From Tsuneonella rigui (GTDB lineage: Bacteria > Pseudomonadota > Alphaproteobacteria > Sphingomonadales > Sphingomonadaceae), in assembly GCF_003958625.1 (NCBI RefSeq), contig NZ_RSEL01000005.1:1-64000 (forward strand): DNA of 64,000 nt. The letters run 5' to 3'. This document shows, in pieces, positions 62,734-64,000 of this stretch (the first letter of the stretch is position 1; the number at the start of each line of letters is the position of its first letter). A program made the translations under genes and the position numbers. Under the pieces are notes generated by a model, which was not told the origin of the DNA, did no database searches, and saw only the letters and a list, made by a program, of their open reading frames with translations.

Positions 62734-63131
62734 TTGCGCCCCTCGTTGAAAGCCGACGACATCCCTGCGAAGCGCTTCTTCGCGGCGAGGCCGAGGACCA
62801 AGCCGGCTACGAGCAGCACGCCAACCACGAGTGCGGTGGCGCCCCACGCGGTGATCAACGGGGCCAGCGCGATGATCAGGCCGAACGCCAGCGCGACCAG
62901 CGCAAGGTGGACGAGCAGCAGTGCTGCCACTCCATATATGGCACCCGACCGGCCGCGATCGGCGATGAAAGCCGCGCGGCTCCTTTGGAATTGCAGTTCG
63001 GCTTCGACGTAAGTCTTGCCGTCCTCGATCAGCGCTTTGATGTCGTCTGACAGCGACAGGTCGGGAGGCGCAGAGGCACCTTCCGACACAGCCGCGTCGG
63101 GATCGTCAAAACCGGGGTCCTGCTCGCTCAA
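62730..63131 (-). CDS. phage-holin-superfamily III (DUF1469-like) membrane protein
   Basis: The product has 133 residues. A cytoplasmic helix (LSDDIKALIEDGKTYVEAELQFQRSRAAFIADRGR) leads to two membrane segments (about 63-90 and 96-116). This is the layout of the DUF1469/holin-X group, which despite the name is mostly chromosomal and of unknown role. It is coupled to the downstream 94-residue gene. Confidence 0.8.
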   Translation of the reverse strand: MSEQDPGFDDPDAAVSEGASAPPDLSLSDDIKALIEDGKTYVEAELQFQRSRAAFIADRGRSGAIYGVAALLLVHLALVALAFGLIIALAPLITAWGATALVVGVLLVAGLVLGLAAKKRFAGMSSAFNEGRK

Positions 63132-63154
63132 ATGCCCCTCCTGGACAGGAGGGT

Positions 63155-63754
63155 TCAGTCGTTAGAGCCGCGGAACAGCCGTGCCAACAGGAACCCGCCG
63201 ACCGCGGCGATGCCGACCGCAAGGCCGGGGCTCTTGCGGACAAACTCGCGCGCGTCCTCGCCGATTTCCTCGACCGTCTTGGCGTCGAGGCGGGTCGAGG
63301 CGTCCTGCAGCGATTGCGAGGCGGAGCGGGCATAGTCGCCATACCTGGCACCCAGCTTGTCATCGACGGTGGGGGCGGTGTCGAACACCGCTCGGCCGAG
63401 CGCCGCGATCGCTTCGGCAAGCTTGCCCTTGCCGTCGGCCGCAAGTTCTCCAGCCTTGCCGCGCGCCTGTTCGCCGTAGTTGCGCGCTTCGGCAACCCAG
63501 TCCTCGCTCTGCGCGCGGGCCTGGTTGCGGTACGCGGCGGCGCGGTCCGAAGCCTCGCTGCGCAGCGCGGCGGCACCGGCCTTGGCTTCCTGCAGCGCGG
63601 CGTTGAAACGGCCCTTCGCCTCGGCGCGGTTGTCGGTCGCGGCTGCGCCCGAAGCGGCGGCGCCGCTTTTGCGCGCGCCGCCCGTAGCGGTCCCGGATTT
63701 GGCGGCGGTCTTGCGCGGGGACTTCGGCTTGGGGGTCTGGGTCGGTTCGGCCAT
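63155..63754 (-). CDS. Ala/Lys-rich helical protein with C-terminal membrane anchor
   Basis: The ATG at 63754 gives 199 residues. An Ala/Lys/Pro-rich start (SPRKTAAKSG) is followed by a long amphipathic Ala-rich helix region (about 45-165, repeats like AAALRSEASDRAAAYRNQA) and a YqjD-like C-terminal anchor (FVRKSPGLAVGIAAVGGFLLARLFRG). The KSP-x-LAVG-x10-ARL pattern is typical of the YqjD/ElaB group. It starts the minus-strand series of small membrane genes and diverges from eno. Confidence 0.75.
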   Translation of the reverse strand: MAEPTQTPKPKSPRKTAAKSGTATGGARKSGAAASGAAATDNRAEAKGRFNAALQEAKAGAAALRSEASDRAAAYRNQARAQSEDWVAEARNYGEQARGKAGELAADGKGKLAEAIAALGRAVFDTAPTVDDKLGARYGDYARSASQSLQDASTRLDAKTVEEIGEDAREFVRKSPGLAVGIAAVGGFLLARLFRGSND

Positions 63755-63826
63755 GGCTTCTTGTCCTTCTTGCCCTCGATAAAGATCACGCCCGGGCGTG
63801 CCGGGCAGTCTCGTCGTGAACGCAAC

Positions 63827-63855
63827 TTGCGTCGCATAGTTCCGCCGCATAGGAG
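63827..63855 (+). promoter_or_regulatory. weak candidate eno promoter
   Basis: TTGCGT (63827-63832) and TAGGAG (63850-63855) are separated by 17 bases and lie 65 bases before the eno ATG. Both boxes are only partial matches, so this is tentative. Confidence 0.25.
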
Positions 63856-63920
63856 CGCGGCGACCTCGATATGGGACTGTCTTAGTCCATTACAACACTC
63901 AGCGTTATCCGGAGCCCAGC

Positions 63921-64000
63921 ATGACCGCGATCATCGACATCCACGGCCGCGAAATTCTCGACAGCCGGGGCAACCCGACGGTCGAGGTCGACGTGCTGCT
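63921..64000 (+). CDS. eno: enolase (5' end only)
   Basis: The ATG at 63921 follows GGAGCCCAGC. The visible 26 residues ([20 protein letters not shown], then EVDVL) are the conserved enolase N-terminus. The rest lies outside the window. Enolase converts 2-phosphoglycerate to phosphoenolpyruvate. Confidence 0.95.
   Translation, partial: MTAIIDIHGREILDSRGNPTVEVDVL

Noticed and set aside
62730-63131. Prophage signal from the holin-like gene
   Set aside because: No other phage gene is present; DUF1469-type holin-superfamily proteins are commonly chromosomal.

Overview
The window is a gene-dense, high-G+C chromosomal segment of an alphaproteobacterium, most likely of the order Sphingomonadales (Sphingomonas, Erythrobacter or Novosphingobium relatives). 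That is an inference from gene content: a UdgX-DnaE2 repair pair, a Coq4-type ubiquinone protein, an HWE histidine kinase, a TetR-paired carotenoid oxygenase, DUF3052 and DUF4170 proteins, and an RpoD with a long acidic insert. No transposase, integrase, prophage, CRISPR array or rRNA gene was seen. No gap without a gene exceeds 300 bases.

Left part (1-18 kb): udgX (cut by the left edge) and dnaE2 form a DNA damage module. They are followed by a small secreted protein, a LysE exporter, an extensin-family protein and a Pit phosphate transporter with its PhoU-like partner. Two tRNA-Glu genes (CUC and UUC anticodons) lie on the minus strand behind a recognisable promoter. Then come a VOC protein, recJ, a flavodoxin-like protein, an unknown protein translationally coupled to an AHH-family putative nuclease, a nitronate monooxygenase, an amidohydrolase and a ChaA-type antiporter.

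Branched-chain amino acid block (16.2-23 kb, minus strand): ilvB, ilvN, ilvC and leuA, with two proteins carrying I78-like inhibitor domains between ilvC and leuA. leuA is preceded by a 20-codon reading frame rich in Leu and Ile codons and a strong hairpin, so an attenuator is likely.

Middle (23-41 kb): miaA and serB diverge with overlapping start regions. Then follow a membrane protein, coq4, purL with a DUF3052 gene, xseB-ispA-coaD, a cyclophilin, queA, a cupin, a TetR-carotenoid oxygenase divergent pair with tandem operators, an ABC-2 exporter, a DUF481 barrel, tgt, an AraC regulator, and a 45-residue Cys-rich metallothionein-like gene.

Right part (41-64 kb): rpsD, chorismate mutase, then rpiB-glyA-nrdR-trmJ with small paralogous secreted proteins, an HWE kinase with its receiver, dnaG-rpoD, a CPA1 antiporter and a YqeY-like protein. 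In carA-X-carB, X is a low-G+C winged-helix gene inserted with start/stop overlaps on both sides. After that come greA, a series of small envelope or membrane proteins, and the start of eno.

Tight packing is general. Neighbouring genes often overlap by 1, 4 or 8 bases, and four convergent pairs share overlapping stop codons. The most unusual items are the gene inside carAB, the leuA leader, the YceI-I78 fusion beside a second I78 protein, the metallothionein-like gene, and the AHH pair.
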